64,000 bases of DNA, from positions 113,473 to 177,472 of the forward strand of contig JACDAQ010000016.1 of the NCBI GenBank assembly GCA_013695355.1, in the 5' to 3' direction. The stretch comes from Candidatus Protochlamydia sp. Lineage in GTDB: Bacteria; Chlamydiota; Chlamydiia; Chlamydiales; Parachlamydiaceae. Of this stretch, positions 1-7,423 are shown piece after piece (within the stretch, counting starts at the first letter, position 1; each line of letters opens with the position of its first letter). Position numbers and translations under genes: made by a program. The notes under the pieces were generated by a model. It was not told where the DNA came from. It saw nothing but the letters and a program-made list of their open reading frames with translations, and did not search any database.

Positions 1-1
1 T

Positions 2-418
2 GTCTTGGCCATAGGCTCCGGCCTGATCATTCACGCCATCCTCAAGGACAATTGGGGAAGGCCCCGCCCCAGGCAGGTCGAAGAATTCGGCGGAAAACAA
101 AGCTTCAGGGCTTATTACGAACCAAATCTTTTCAATCCGGTTGAACCCTCTAAATCTTTTCCATGCGGCCATTGTTCTATGGGCTTTTATTTTTTTACTT
201 TTGTTTTTTTGGGAAAATATTATCGGCGCCCCCTCCTGTCATTTCTTGGCTGGGGATTGGCGTTTGGACTTGGCGGGGCATTGAGCTTTGCGCGCATGGC
301 GCAAGGAGGACATTTTTTTTCTGATGTGCTAATATCTGCTTTGATCATGTGGCTTACAGCTTTGATCATTTACCATTTTTTATTTAAGGACACGAACTTT
401 GAAAGGGCTGACACCTAA
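2..418 (+). CDS. PAP2-family lipid phosphatase, 3' part
   Basis: This is the C-terminal part of a membrane phosphatase of the PAP2 superfamily (lipid phosphatases such as PgpB or LpxE). The frame is open to the window edge, so the start lies outside. The three phosphatase motifs appear in order: a Lys-x6-Arg-Pro motif in 'KDNWGRPRP', a Gly-His motif in 'PCGHCSMG' where the usual PSGH Ser is Cys, and 'FARMAQGGHFFSD', which matches SRxxxGxHxxxD except for Ser to Ala. At least two hydrophobic helices follow, as expected for an inner-membrane enzyme. Its stop overlaps the next gene by 20 bp. The Ser to Cys and Ser to Ala changes are mild departures, so activity is likely but not certain. The lipid substrate cannot be inferred. 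Confidence 0.75.
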   Translation, partial: VLAIGSGLIIHAILKDNWGRPRPRQVEEFGGKQSFRAYYEPNLFNPVEPSKSFPCGHCSMGFYFFTFVFLGKYYRRPLLSFLGWGLAFGLGGALSFARMAQGGHFFSDVLISALIMWLTALIIYHFLFKDTNFERADT

Positions 419-1016
419 ACAGCAAGCTATTTTGCTTTATATTCAACAGTTTATTGAACGGTACTGCTATTCGCCTAGCTACCGGGAAATCATGCGTCAT
501 TTCGCTTTTGCTTCACCCGGATCTGTTTATAAACATATTCGGACCCTCGAAAGAAAAGGGCATCTTGTTTCAGAAAAAAAGATGAGCCGTTCGATCATCC
601 CAACCCTCAAGCCTTCTTCGCCTGCCATTTCCAAAGAAATCGAACTGACGCTCATAGGCCACATTGCAGCAGGCTACCCAATTGAAATGTTCATACAATC
701 ACAGACAATCGCGGTACCTTCTTCCTTAGCCCCCCATCCCGATACGACCTATGTTTTGAGAGTACAAGGAAATGGCTTCCAGGAGGAAGCTATTCAGGAT
801 GGAGACCTGCTCCTTGTTGAAGCCAGGCAAGAAGTGCTGGCCGGAGAGTCAATCATCGGGGTCATTAACCAGCATAACACCATCATCAAACGATATTATC
901 CTGAAGGGCAGTATATCCGGTTGGAAAGCTGCCAGGCTGATCAAACCTTGACCCTCCGGCATGATCACCTGATCATTCAAGGGGTCTTGTCGGGGTTAAT
1001 TCGATACTTTAATTGA
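399..1016 (+). CDS. LexA-like repressor lacking the catalytic serine
   Basis: A 205-residue protein with the LexA layout: an N-terminal winged helix-turn-helix (about residues 1-65, 'TPKQQAILLYIQQFI', 'PSYREIM', 'GSVYKHIRTLERKG') and a C-terminal S24 peptidase-like domain. The Ala-Gly cleavage bond is present ('HIAAGYP', A91-G92), and the catalytic Lys is in 'TIIKRYY' (K164). The nucleophile Ser expected in 'GxSM' is Gly126 ('VQGNGFQEE'), so self-cleavage should fail. I chose the TTG start at 399 because AAGGA lies 8 nt upstream. It overlaps the upstream phosphatase gene. Known family role: SOS repressor. Inference: a non-cleavable regulator or a degenerating LexA. Confidence 0.8.
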   Translation: MKGLTPKQQAILLYIQQFIERYCYSPSYREIMRHFAFASPGSVYKHIRTLERKGHLVSEKKMSRSIIPTLKPSSPAISKEIELTLIGHIAAGYPIEMFIQSQTIAVPSSLAPHPDTTYVLRVQGNGFQEEAIQDGDLLLVEARQEVLAGESIIGVINQHNTIIKRYYPEGQYIRLESCQADQTLTLRHDHLIIQGVLSGLIRYFN

Positions 1017-1025
1017 GGAAATATA

Positions 1026-1101
1026 AAGAAGGTAAGGTATCAAGGCCGTCCCGGCCTTGAATATCTCATCAGCCGGGTCGGGATGACCTGGTTACTTTCT
1101 T
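1026..1101. repeat. Structured inverted-repeat element after the lexA-like gene
   Basis: A perfect 9-bp inverted repeat with a 3-nt loop (1040-1048 with 1052-1060, TCAAGGCCG / CGGCCTTGA) sits inside a wider imperfect one (AAAGAAGGTAA at 1026-1036 against TTACTTTCTTT at 1091-1101). No T-run follows, so it is not a classical intrinsic terminator. It could still end lexA transcription or be a short palindromic repeat. Confidence 0.45.
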
Positions 1102-1276
1102 TGCCATAACTTTTTAAGGAAACGAAGAAAGCTTTCTCTCAAAGGGAACGGATAGAAGGAATTTTTAATGAAAATAATATAAGGCTAATCTATTATTATT
1201 GTAATTTACAATCAAGTTAAAACTACTAATTACATCTTTAAAAGAGTATTAATCATGGGCAGCTTCAAGGAGTTTC

Positions 1277-2179
1277 ATGCAAGCAAGCAATTATAATCAT
1301 TATCTTCCAAAAGAAAATGAAGTTAAAGAAATTTTAAATAAAGTATATTCCGTATGTGTTTTTGGAAGTACAAATAAAAGCAAAAATGCAAATATTGAAA
1401 AAAAAATACTATCTTCTCTGGTTGCTTTAGATTTTAAGATTAATGAATTAAAGAATCCATTCATAGCCACAATTTCTCAAAGTGACCGAGAAAAAATGCA
1501 AATATACGGTAAATTTTTTGGTTTTGAAAAAAAAGAACCGAATAATCGGATCGTGCGTCAGCACTTTTTAGAGGGCTTAATTATTGGAACTAAAATATCA
1601 TCAGCCTTTGCCGCTGGCTACGCTAATTGCGAAGGGATGGCTGATATTGCTTTTTTGGAGGCAGCTTCAAGGGATTTTTCATGCGGAATACACTACGTTC
1701 GTTTTTCAAATAAAGAAAACCCAAGCGTTGAAGAAATCAATACAGTGGTGTTAGGGGATTGGCCCAAGCCCGGTTGTCTTGTTCTTTCCCCATGGGAAAA
1801 TGATTTTGGAACATTTTATACCTGGAATGGCAAATGTAATAACACATGCCATTTAGCGAATGAAAATTACAATTCCGCTTATTCTTTTTTTTCAATAGCT
1901 AAAGGGGATAAAAATAAAGAAAAAGTACTCATAAAAAACTTATTAAAAAAATTGGATTGGATTAATTGGTTAAATAACGACAGATTTAGACAGGATAATA
2001 TTTTTAAGATTAGAAATGATTGTTTTAAACAGATCCATCAGACCAGTTTACTTAATAGCGAAAAATATTTTACATACAAGGACATCCTCATGTATGGAAG
2101 TACGAATAAAAAACGTTATAAAGAACTGCAGGAAACTAAGAACAATTTAGAAAAAGAATTCAATGTAAAATTCGTTTAG
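1277..2179 (+). CDS. Candidate papain-fold cysteine-protease-like effector
   Basis: A 300-residue protein that I do not recognise as a named family. It is much more AT-rich than its neighbours. The central part has a possible Cys-His-Asp triad in the order typical of papain-like and transglutaminase-like folds: Cys118 at a helix start ('YANCEGMADIAFLEA'), His139 ('GIHYVRF') and Asp161 ('VVLGDWPKPG'). There are no obvious membrane segments and no Sec signal peptide. The ATG at 1277 follows 'AAGGAG' (1267-1272) closely. Standing alone, AT-rich and flanked by repeats, it resembles transferred accessory genes. A secreted host-acting enzyme is an inference only; catalysis and secretion are unproven. 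Confidence 0.5.
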   Translation: MQASNYNHYLPKENEVKEILNKVYSVCVFGSTNKSKNANIEKKILSSLVALDFKINELKNPFIATISQSDREKMQIYGKFFGFEKKEPNNRIVRQHFLEGLIIGTKISSAFAAGYANCEGMADIAFLEAASRDFSCGIHYVRFSNKENPSVEEINTVVLGDWPKPGCLVLSPWENDFGTFYTWNGKCNNTCHLANENYNSAYSFFSIAKGDKNKEKVLIKNLLKKLDWINWLNNDRFRQDNIFKIRNDCFKQIHQTSLLNSEKYFTYKDILMYGSTNKKRYKELQETKNNLEKEFNVKFV

Positions 2180-2245
2180 ATTTTCTTTTGAAAAAAAACA
2201 AACATACCGAAAGTTACTCGATATAAAAATCCTTCGGGCCTTAGT

Positions 2246-2408
2246 TATACCCAAGTGAATTCAAAAATTGGAATTTGGACTGCGTCAAAGCCCCGGGGTT
2301 GGCGTATTTAAAACGACCCAATATTATAATATGGGGTCGTTTTAGATCCGTCAACCGCGGGAACTTTCACGCTAGTCCAAATCCAGTTTTTGAGTTCACT
2401 TGGGTATA
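2246..2408. mobile_element. Palindromic MITE-like element, copy 1
   Basis: The element is a long imperfect palindrome. Its ends are TATACCCAAG and CTTGGGTATA, and the similarity runs inward for about 37 bp per arm. The centre has an 11-bp stem (TAAAACGACCC 2309-2319 with 2334-2344). The outer TATA copies (2246-2249 and 2405-2408) are 159 bp apart, the same spacing as in the copy at 53.6 kb. The 12-mer at 2364-2375 (CTTTCACGCTAG) recurs in reverse complement at 63912-63923 in the third copy. No protein is encoded, so it would be non-autonomous. It overlaps the 3' end of the glcF-like gene. Confidence 0.8.
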
Positions 2409-3358
2409 GTCGAGTGAGCGCGGGAAAGAAGCTGAAAAGGATACAGGACCTGAAAATTTTTTTCTTCATAGGCCTTGCATTGATTCCAGCAATCTGGGCT
2501 GGTGACAATGATAACGCTGTTTTTAGGCAAATCCTTTAATTTTACGTTTCCCCATTGCTGTGCCTCTGCAGAATGGCTAACGGCTTTCCCTCCATAGCCG
2601 CCGCAGCAGCTAAGAGGAAAAGGGAGTTTTTGAATAAAGAGGTTTTCAATGCGGTTCAACAATTGCCAAATGGGATCGTCAACCCCCTTCTCTTTTTGAC
2701 CGCAGTAAGGTTGATAATACACTTCGCATGCCACCGGCATGACGAGGCGTGAATCAGCCAATTCGTTTAAGAACCATGCATATAAGTTATTTTCTTCTTT
2801 CATCGAACATGCCCGGCCCTGATCCAGAAAATAACCCCTCTTTTCCTGAGGCCGCTTCAATTTAAAAACAGGCTCAACAAAATAACCTAAACGGTTAATG
2901 AATGCGACGGCCTCATCAATGCAATCATGATTGAATGCACCATGCAGAGAGCCGAGATTCAACCGAATTTTTTTTGGATACGTTTTCTGTAACTTAAATT
3001 TTCGGAAAAAGAAAATGGGTTGAGCAAGCTTCCACAACCAGCTTCTAATCCGATTAACAAACAGGCCCCATTTTCGGTTTTGCGGAGCGAGCTGGCTGCG
3101 CAATTCCTGCACACTGTTCCGAATTTTCGCATAAGGAACATCTAAAGGACAGCGCACTTCACAGGCATGGCATCCAAGGCATTGATCAAATGTTTGCAAT
3201 GCCGTTGAACCAGGCTCTATCTTTCCATCCAAAAAATCCCTGGCCAGACGGATGCGCCCTCGCGGAGATTGATGCTCCCAGCCCGTGGCCTGGAAGGTAA
3301 TGCAGGAATCGGAACAAATTCCGCAATGGGTGCATGCAGACTGCCATTCATCAAGCAT
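2396..3358 (-). CDS. glcF: Glycolate oxidase iron-sulfur subunit-like protein (GlcF-like)
   Basis: A 320-residue protein with two 4Fe-4S motifs near its N-terminus ('CTHCGICSDSC' and 'CLGCHACEVRCP'), then a CCG-type cysteine domain ('YCGQ', 'LSCCGGYGG', 'SPDCWNQC'). This is the architecture of GlcF/LutA-type electron-transfer subunits of FAD-linked 2-hydroxyacid oxidases. GlcF proteins are usually near 400 residues with two CCG domains; here one is clear. The chosen ATG at 3358 lies 29 nt beyond the GlcE-like stop, with AAGAAGAAGG upstream. An extended upstream frame would overlap glcE. The last codons and the TGA stop fall inside a palindromic element, so the natural C-terminus may have been replaced. 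Confidence 0.72.
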   Translation of the reverse strand: MLDEWQSACTHCGICSDSCITFQATGWEHQSPRGRIRLARDFLDGKIEPGSTALQTFDQCLGCHACEVRCPLDVPYAKIRNSVQELRSQLAPQNRKWGLFVNRIRSWLWKLAQPIFFFRKFKLQKTYPKKIRLNLGSLHGAFNHDCIDEAVAFINRLGYFVEPVFKLKRPQEKRGYFLDQGRACSMKEENNLYAWFLNELADSRLVMPVACEVYYQPYCGQKEKGVDDPIWQLLNRIENLFIQKLPFPLSCCGGYGGKAVSHSAEAQQWGNVKLKDLPKNSVIIVTSPDCWNQCKAYEEKNFQVLYPFQLLSRAHSTIPK

Positions 3359-3386
3359 AGCCAGCTTTAGTTCGAGCCCTTCTTCT

Positions 3387-4397
3387 TTAATCGTCAAAAA
3401 AAGCCTCCAAACGTTTTTTCCAAATAGGTTTTTCTTTTTCAAGCAAGTCAATGGGCTTATCAGAAATGATCCAGGCAGAATCGGACAACCCATGATGCCA
3501 TTTATATTTTTTACCGGAGGCTTGCATTAAAGCGACCGAGGGTGCAGATGTAAAATGAAAATTTCCCTTGCAAAAATAAGCCTTCAAATGAGCAGCCTTA
3601 TCTTCAAATCCAGCCGATTGAAACAAAGGACAAAGCGAGCCAAAAGCTTCCATTTCCTTTTCCAAACCGGAAATTTGGGCCAGAACAAAACCTTTTTCTT
3701 TGGAATTTTCTGGAATGACAAGATCGAGCCTTTCCCAACTGGAAGTGAAAGCACGAAGAAGATTAAAATGGTCCCATAAATCACCACGATCGTGAAATGA
3801 CCAATGGAGAAATATGCGGGCGGGAGGAACCCGGCTGGCTTTAAATACGAGCCTGATCAAAACGGCCGGCGTCTCCGACAACCCCCAGACCAATGGAGCC
3901 AGGCAAGGCCCTCCTGCGGCGGCCAACCCTTTCCCCCACTTCACAACCCCTCCATCCGGCTTTACCCACAGGGCTTCTAAAATACGATCCTGTAAAGGCT
4001 CTTGCCCTAAAACTATTCCACGGGGATTTCCTTCTAAACAATAGGCGCCGATATTTTGGGAACCCTTAATATTTTCCAATCCAAGTTCAAACCCTTGATC
4101 AAAAAGAATATTTTGCAACGCAGTCATCTCACAGCTGGCTCCCACTGCCACACATTCATCTCCCATCCATTCGACTTGTGAAAAAGTTTTCAAAGAGAGC
4201 TTAGCCAGGCATTTTTCTCCTATATCCAGCTGCTCTTCTTTTGATAAATACATCAAGGCAGAAAGCTTAGGGAGCGATTTTGGGGCTAATACATAACCAG
4301 AAGGAGTTGCAAATCGCTCTAAAGGATCTAATAATTGATTAATTGACGGCCATGGAGTAATGGCCCCAGGCTTCTCATAAAAATTGAGATCCTTCAT
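3387..4397 (-). CDS. glcE: Glycolate oxidase FAD-binding subunit-like protein (GlcE-like)
   Basis: A 336-residue protein lying between GlcD-like and GlcF-like genes. It resembles GlcE, the smaller FAD-binding subunit: 'SCEMTALQNILFDQGFELGLE' and 'NIKGSQNIGAYCLEGNPRG' resemble the FAD-binding-4 fold with a weakened nucleotide motif. Assignment rests mostly on position and gene order, because the sequence is divergent. The ATG at 4397 has AGGAAT upstream. With the flanking genes it would form the GlcDEF complex that oxidises glycolate or D-lactate and passes electrons to the respiratory chain. The exact substrate is not visible in the sequence. Confidence 0.6.
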   Translation of the reverse strand: MKDLNFYEKPGAITPWPSINQLLDPLERFATPSGYVLAPKSLPKLSALMYLSKEEQLDIGEKCLAKLSLKTFSQVEWMGDECVAVGASCEMTALQNILFDQGFELGLENIKGSQNIGAYCLEGNPRGIVLGQEPLQDRILEALWVKPDGGVVKWGKGLAAAGGPCLAPLVWGLSETPAVLIRLVFKASRVPPARIFLHWSFHDRGDLWDHFNLLRAFTSSWERLDLVIPENSKEKGFVLAQISGLEKEMEAFGSLCPLFQSAGFEDKAAHLKAYFCKGNFHFTSAPSVALMQASGKKYKWHHGLSDSAWIISDKPIDLLEKEKPIWKKRLEAFFDD

Positions 4398-4653
4398 GAA
4401 ATTTATTCCTATTTTTTGAATTAACTAGTCGATTGCTATCTTGAAAAATTTCTGACATCTGTTTCTTTAATCGATAACATAATTTTGTAAGGCAATTTAA
4501 AATTCTTATCGTTTGTTGATATTTACAGTACATCTTTAAGATCAAAATAATATGTTTTTGCTGATTCACTTCCTAGCAAAATTGGGTTGGAAAAGAATTG
4601 GTTTGCATGCGATCCAAAGTATAAAAACCTTAAAAATAAATGAGGGCTGGTTG

Positions 4654-5982
4654 CTAGCAAACTTTGTGGACGCTTTTACCTTCCAATGGAAAAAAATGGT
4701 CTTTCAAAAATAAAGAGCGCGGGTCAAACGATTTCTGAATCCTTTTGAGACACCTGATCTCTTCCTCATTAAAAAAAGGGGGAAGATAAGGGGCAAGCAA
4801 CTTACCGATGCCATGTGAACTTAACAAATAACCATCCACCGTCTCTAGCCATTCTATCCATAAGAGAAGAAAATGTTCCATTTTTTGAGAAAAAATGGAA
4901 GCTTCATCATTGGAGCTTAAATTAAAATTCACTGCCCCTCCCCAGATATCCCCCCATCCCTGGCAAATCAATCCTACCCTTTTTGCTAATTCTTCACCCC
5001 TTTCCATTCCGTTCAATACGTCTTTGACAAGGCACGCACTACTCAGGGCAGAGAGGAGCGAACGGCCTTCCATTCGCTGAGGATAAAAAAAATGATCTGT
5101 TGCTTTCGAGGATCTAAGTTCCGGTAATGCATTAAGCACGGAAGCTATGCGCCAGGGCTCCCCTTCTAAAAAAAAGGTAAGCTGTTGGTTTTGCCAAATG
5201 ATCCCTTTAATGGCCTGATAAGTGCGCAAAGAAGGCAAAATGCTTAAAAATTTACTCCTGGATAGCTGGCATACAGCAAGGAATTTTTCCTGTGCCTTTT
5301 TGATCAGTTTCAGTTCAATGCGTGTAATGATTCCAAGCAGTCCCTCCATCCCGCAAACTAACTGAGGGGGAACTTTGACAAGTCCTCCCTGGCCATCGAT
5401 TAAGTCGATGGATTCGACGAGGGCATAAATAGACCGGCTGCGTTGATGGTACCCTTTGGCATTTGCATTCAGGCAGCCTGCCAGCCCTGCAGTGCCACTG
5501 ACAGCCATTTCTAAAGGAATTTCCCATCCATCTTTCGAAACAAGATCATTGATTTGCTGAGGGGTAGCTCCAGGTTCAACCACAAGGCGTCCTGTTTCTC
5601 TTTGATAGTCTGCGATCTTTTTCAAATGTCCTGTTAAAAGGATGATTCCTCCTGGGCCTGCAATCGAAGCAGCTGTATAGGAAGTACCTCCGCACCTGGC
5701 TTTAATGGGAATTTCCAACTCGAAACAGGTTTTGACAAATGGAGAGATCGCGTCAATGGAATGAGGGCGGAAGACAAGCATTGGGAGGCGTGCATGCAGG
5801 CTTTGGCTATCCCGGTCATAGCAGGCAAGCCATTCAGGATGAGAATCAAACGCTAAAAACTCCCCTTGCAGGTTAAACTGGGCCTTTAACATGTTGTAGC
5901 GTTCCAGATAGGCAGAGGCTCTTGTGCCACCTAGAAGAAATAGATTATCATACTGCAATATGCTAATCCTCTTCCAGTTCAT
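4654..5982 (-). CDS. glcD: FAD-linked 2-hydroxyacid oxidase, GlcD-like subunit
   Basis: A 442-residue FAD-binding-4 family oxidase. The PP-loop region is clear ('LPMLVFRPHSIDAISPFV', 'KARCGGTSYTAASI', 'LVVEPGATPQQINDL', 'GTAGLAGCLNANAKG'), and the C-terminal half carries the substrate-side FAD-oxidase domain ending 'FDPRSLFLKDHFFP'. It matches GlcD/D-lactate dehydrogenase catalytic subunits, which are usually 460-500 residues. The start is ambiguous: ATG 5982 overlaps the pssA end by 20 bp, and ATG 5892 is an alternative with no better ribosome site. Overlap with pssA suggests co-transcription. A 256-bp gap separates it from the glcE-like gene. Confidence 0.72.
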   Translation of the reverse strand: MNWKRISILQYDNLFLLGGTRASAYLERYNMLKAQFNLQGEFLAFDSHPEWLACYDRDSQSLHARLPMLVFRPHSIDAISPFVKTCFELEIPIKARCGGTSYTAASIAGPGGIILLTGHLKKIADYQRETGRLVVEPGATPQQINDLVSKDGWEIPLEMAVSGTAGLAGCLNANAKGYHQRSRSIYALVESIDLIDGQGGLVKVPPQLVCGMEGLLGIITRIELKLIKKAQEKFLAVCQLSRSKFLSILPSLRTYQAIKGIIWQNQQLTFFLEGEPWRIASVLNALPELRSSKATDHFFYPQRMEGRSLLSALSSACLVKDVLNGMERGEELAKRVGLICQGWGDIWGGAVNFNLSSNDEASIFSQKMEHFLLLWIEWLETVDGYLLSSHGIGKLLAPYLPPFFNEEEIRCLKRIQKSFDPRSLFLKDHFFPLEGKSVHKVC

Positions 5983-6820
5983 CCGGTTCTGGCTCAAAAT
6001 CTTCCAGTGTTTTTGACTTCCTTCCCGCAATTACACGGATAATTGCCAAAATTAAGGCCACTGCTATATATCCCCAGGAAAAAATTACAAAAACTAAAGA
6101 AGAGTAATTCAAAATTCCATACAAAATGATCACTGCAGCAAATCCTGTTAAAAAAACAACGCTAAAGGATGAGACGCGTATTTCCAGACTTTTAATGCTG
6201 GGAAATTTCCATCTGCTTACCATGCAATAACCTAAAACAATCATCATCATGGATAAAATCCATGTTTGAAATATGGCAGACATGTGATTCATAAAAGGGA
6301 TTTCACCCCCGAATATAAATAAATTTAATGAAACAGCCGCCGCCGCTGCGGCCGGAATAGGTAGCCCGGTAAAATGCTTCTTATGGGCTACGGCGAGCTC
6401 TGAATTGTTTTTTGCCTCAATCGCCAGAACATTGAACCTGACTAAACGCAGTACTCCGCATAAAGAAAAAATGATGGCAGACATGGTGGCCAAAAAAGAA
6501 AGCTGGGTACCCTGAGGCGCAGATAAACTTTTAAGGATAATTACCGAAGGGGCAACGCCGAAGGAAATGGCGTCCGCCAGAGAATCAAAAAGCCCTCCGA
6601 AGTCACTTTCAGCTTTAATCACTCTTGCCACAGCTCCGTCCAGCAAATCAGCTATGGCAGCTAAAAGCAAAATAGCCGTGACAGCTGTTAAAATTTTAGG
6701 TGTGACTTCTCCGACTTCCGTCATATTCATTTTGAAAATTACAAAAAGGCCGCATGAGAGGCCGAAGGCTGTAATGACGTTAGGGAGAAGATGGATTTTT
6801 TTCATTTTTTGAGTGTTCAT
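5963..6820 (-). CDS. pssA: CDP-diacylglycerol-serine O-phosphatidyltransferase
   Basis: A 285-residue membrane enzyme that joins CDP-diacylglycerol and serine to make phosphatidylserine, the precursor of phosphatidylethanolamine. The CDP-alcohol phosphotransferase signature DG-x2-AR-x8-G-x3-D-x3-D is complete (D61, G62, A65, R66, G75, D79, D83). At least six hydrophobic segments follow or flank it, and the tail is acidic ('LEDFEPEPDELEED'). The ATG at 6820 has AAAGGAA 5-6 nt upstream. It is the first gene of the minus-strand run that continues into the glc-like genes. Confidence 0.92.
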   Translation of the reverse strand: MNTQKMKKIHLLPNVITAFGLSCGLFVIFKMNMTEVGEVTPKILTAVTAILLLAAIADLLDGAVARVIKAESDFGGLFDSLADAISFGVAPSVIILKSLSAPQGTQLSFLATMSAIIFSLCGVLRLVRFNVLAIEAKNNSELAVAHKKHFTGLPIPAAAAAAVSLNLFIFGGEIPFMNHMSAIFQTWILSMMMIVLGYCMVSRWKFPSIKSLEIRVSSFSVVFLTGFAAVIILYGILNYSSLVFVIFSWGYIAVALILAIIRVIAGRKSKTLEDFEPEPDELEED

Positions 6821-7052
6821 CTTTTTTCCTTTGAGATCGGCATTATCTTAACAAAAAATCAATTAAGAAATCTAGTGCTCAACAGTTCACGGCTGAAAGC
6901 AAAGGATAATTTTTCCAATCCTGCAGACCAAATCTAAAATATTTTATTTGACATTTTCATATAATAGCTTAATGCTGAAGAACTGACTTCGCTCCTTCGA
7001 TTTTGGGCGCAGTATATAGGATAAACACCTAAATTATCCCTGTGGAGGTAAT

Positions 7053-7235
7053 ATGTTACGTTGGGCATTGACTTTTTTTATTATTGCAATCATTGCGGCT
7101 GTTTTTGGCTTCGGTGGAGTAGCTGCTGCTGCGACTGACATCGCTCAGATTTTATTTTATCTCTTTCTGGTTTTATTTTTGGTCGCCCTTTTATTCGGTT
7201 TATTGACCGGACGCGGTCCAAAAAGCCCTCTTTGA
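7053..7235 (+). CDS. DUF1328 small membrane protein
   Basis: A 60-residue protein matching the DUF1328/UPF0391 (YtjA-like) family: '[20 protein letters not shown]' followed by '[20 protein letters not shown]'. It has two hydrophobic helices and a short polar tail. A good ribosome site (GGAGG, 7 nt before the ATG) supports translation despite the small size. Its function is unknown in the family, although relatives are often stress-induced inner-membrane proteins. It stands alone between divergent pssA and the M16 protease gene. Confidence 0.85.
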   Translation: MLRWALTFFIIAIIAAVFGFGGVAAAATDIAQILFYLFLVLFLVALLFGLLTGRGPKSPL

Positions 7236-7268
7236 ATTTGCATATCATGCAGTCAAGCTTGTTTGAAT

Positions 7269-7308
7269 AGGAAGATCTTATCGGGCGATAGGCTCTTAAG
7301 ATCTTCCT
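7269..7308 (+). terminator. Hairpin downstream of the DUF1328 gene
   Basis: A 12-bp perfect stem (AGGAAGATCTTA 7269-7280 with TAAGATCTTCCT 7297-7308) closes a 16-nt loop, 34 nt after the stop codon. No T-run follows, so it may be a terminator or an mRNA-stabilising hairpin. Confidence 0.5.
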
Positions 7309-7423
7309 GATTAATCCTATTTTTGTGATCAAAGCAATGTGATTTTTGGCTTGAAATCCATGGTGAGGAAAATCCTAAATAAAGGTATGATCATCTTTCT
7401 TCTAAATTGCAAAGGTTATTATA

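Noticed and set aside
3284..3530. Extended glcF start at 3493
   Set aside because: The extension overlaps glcE by over 100 bp and encodes no conserved residues before the first Fe-S motif.
4375..4569. 64-codon minus-strand frame in the glcD-glcE gap
   Set aside because: It overlaps the glcE start, lacks a ribosome site and has no recognisable features.
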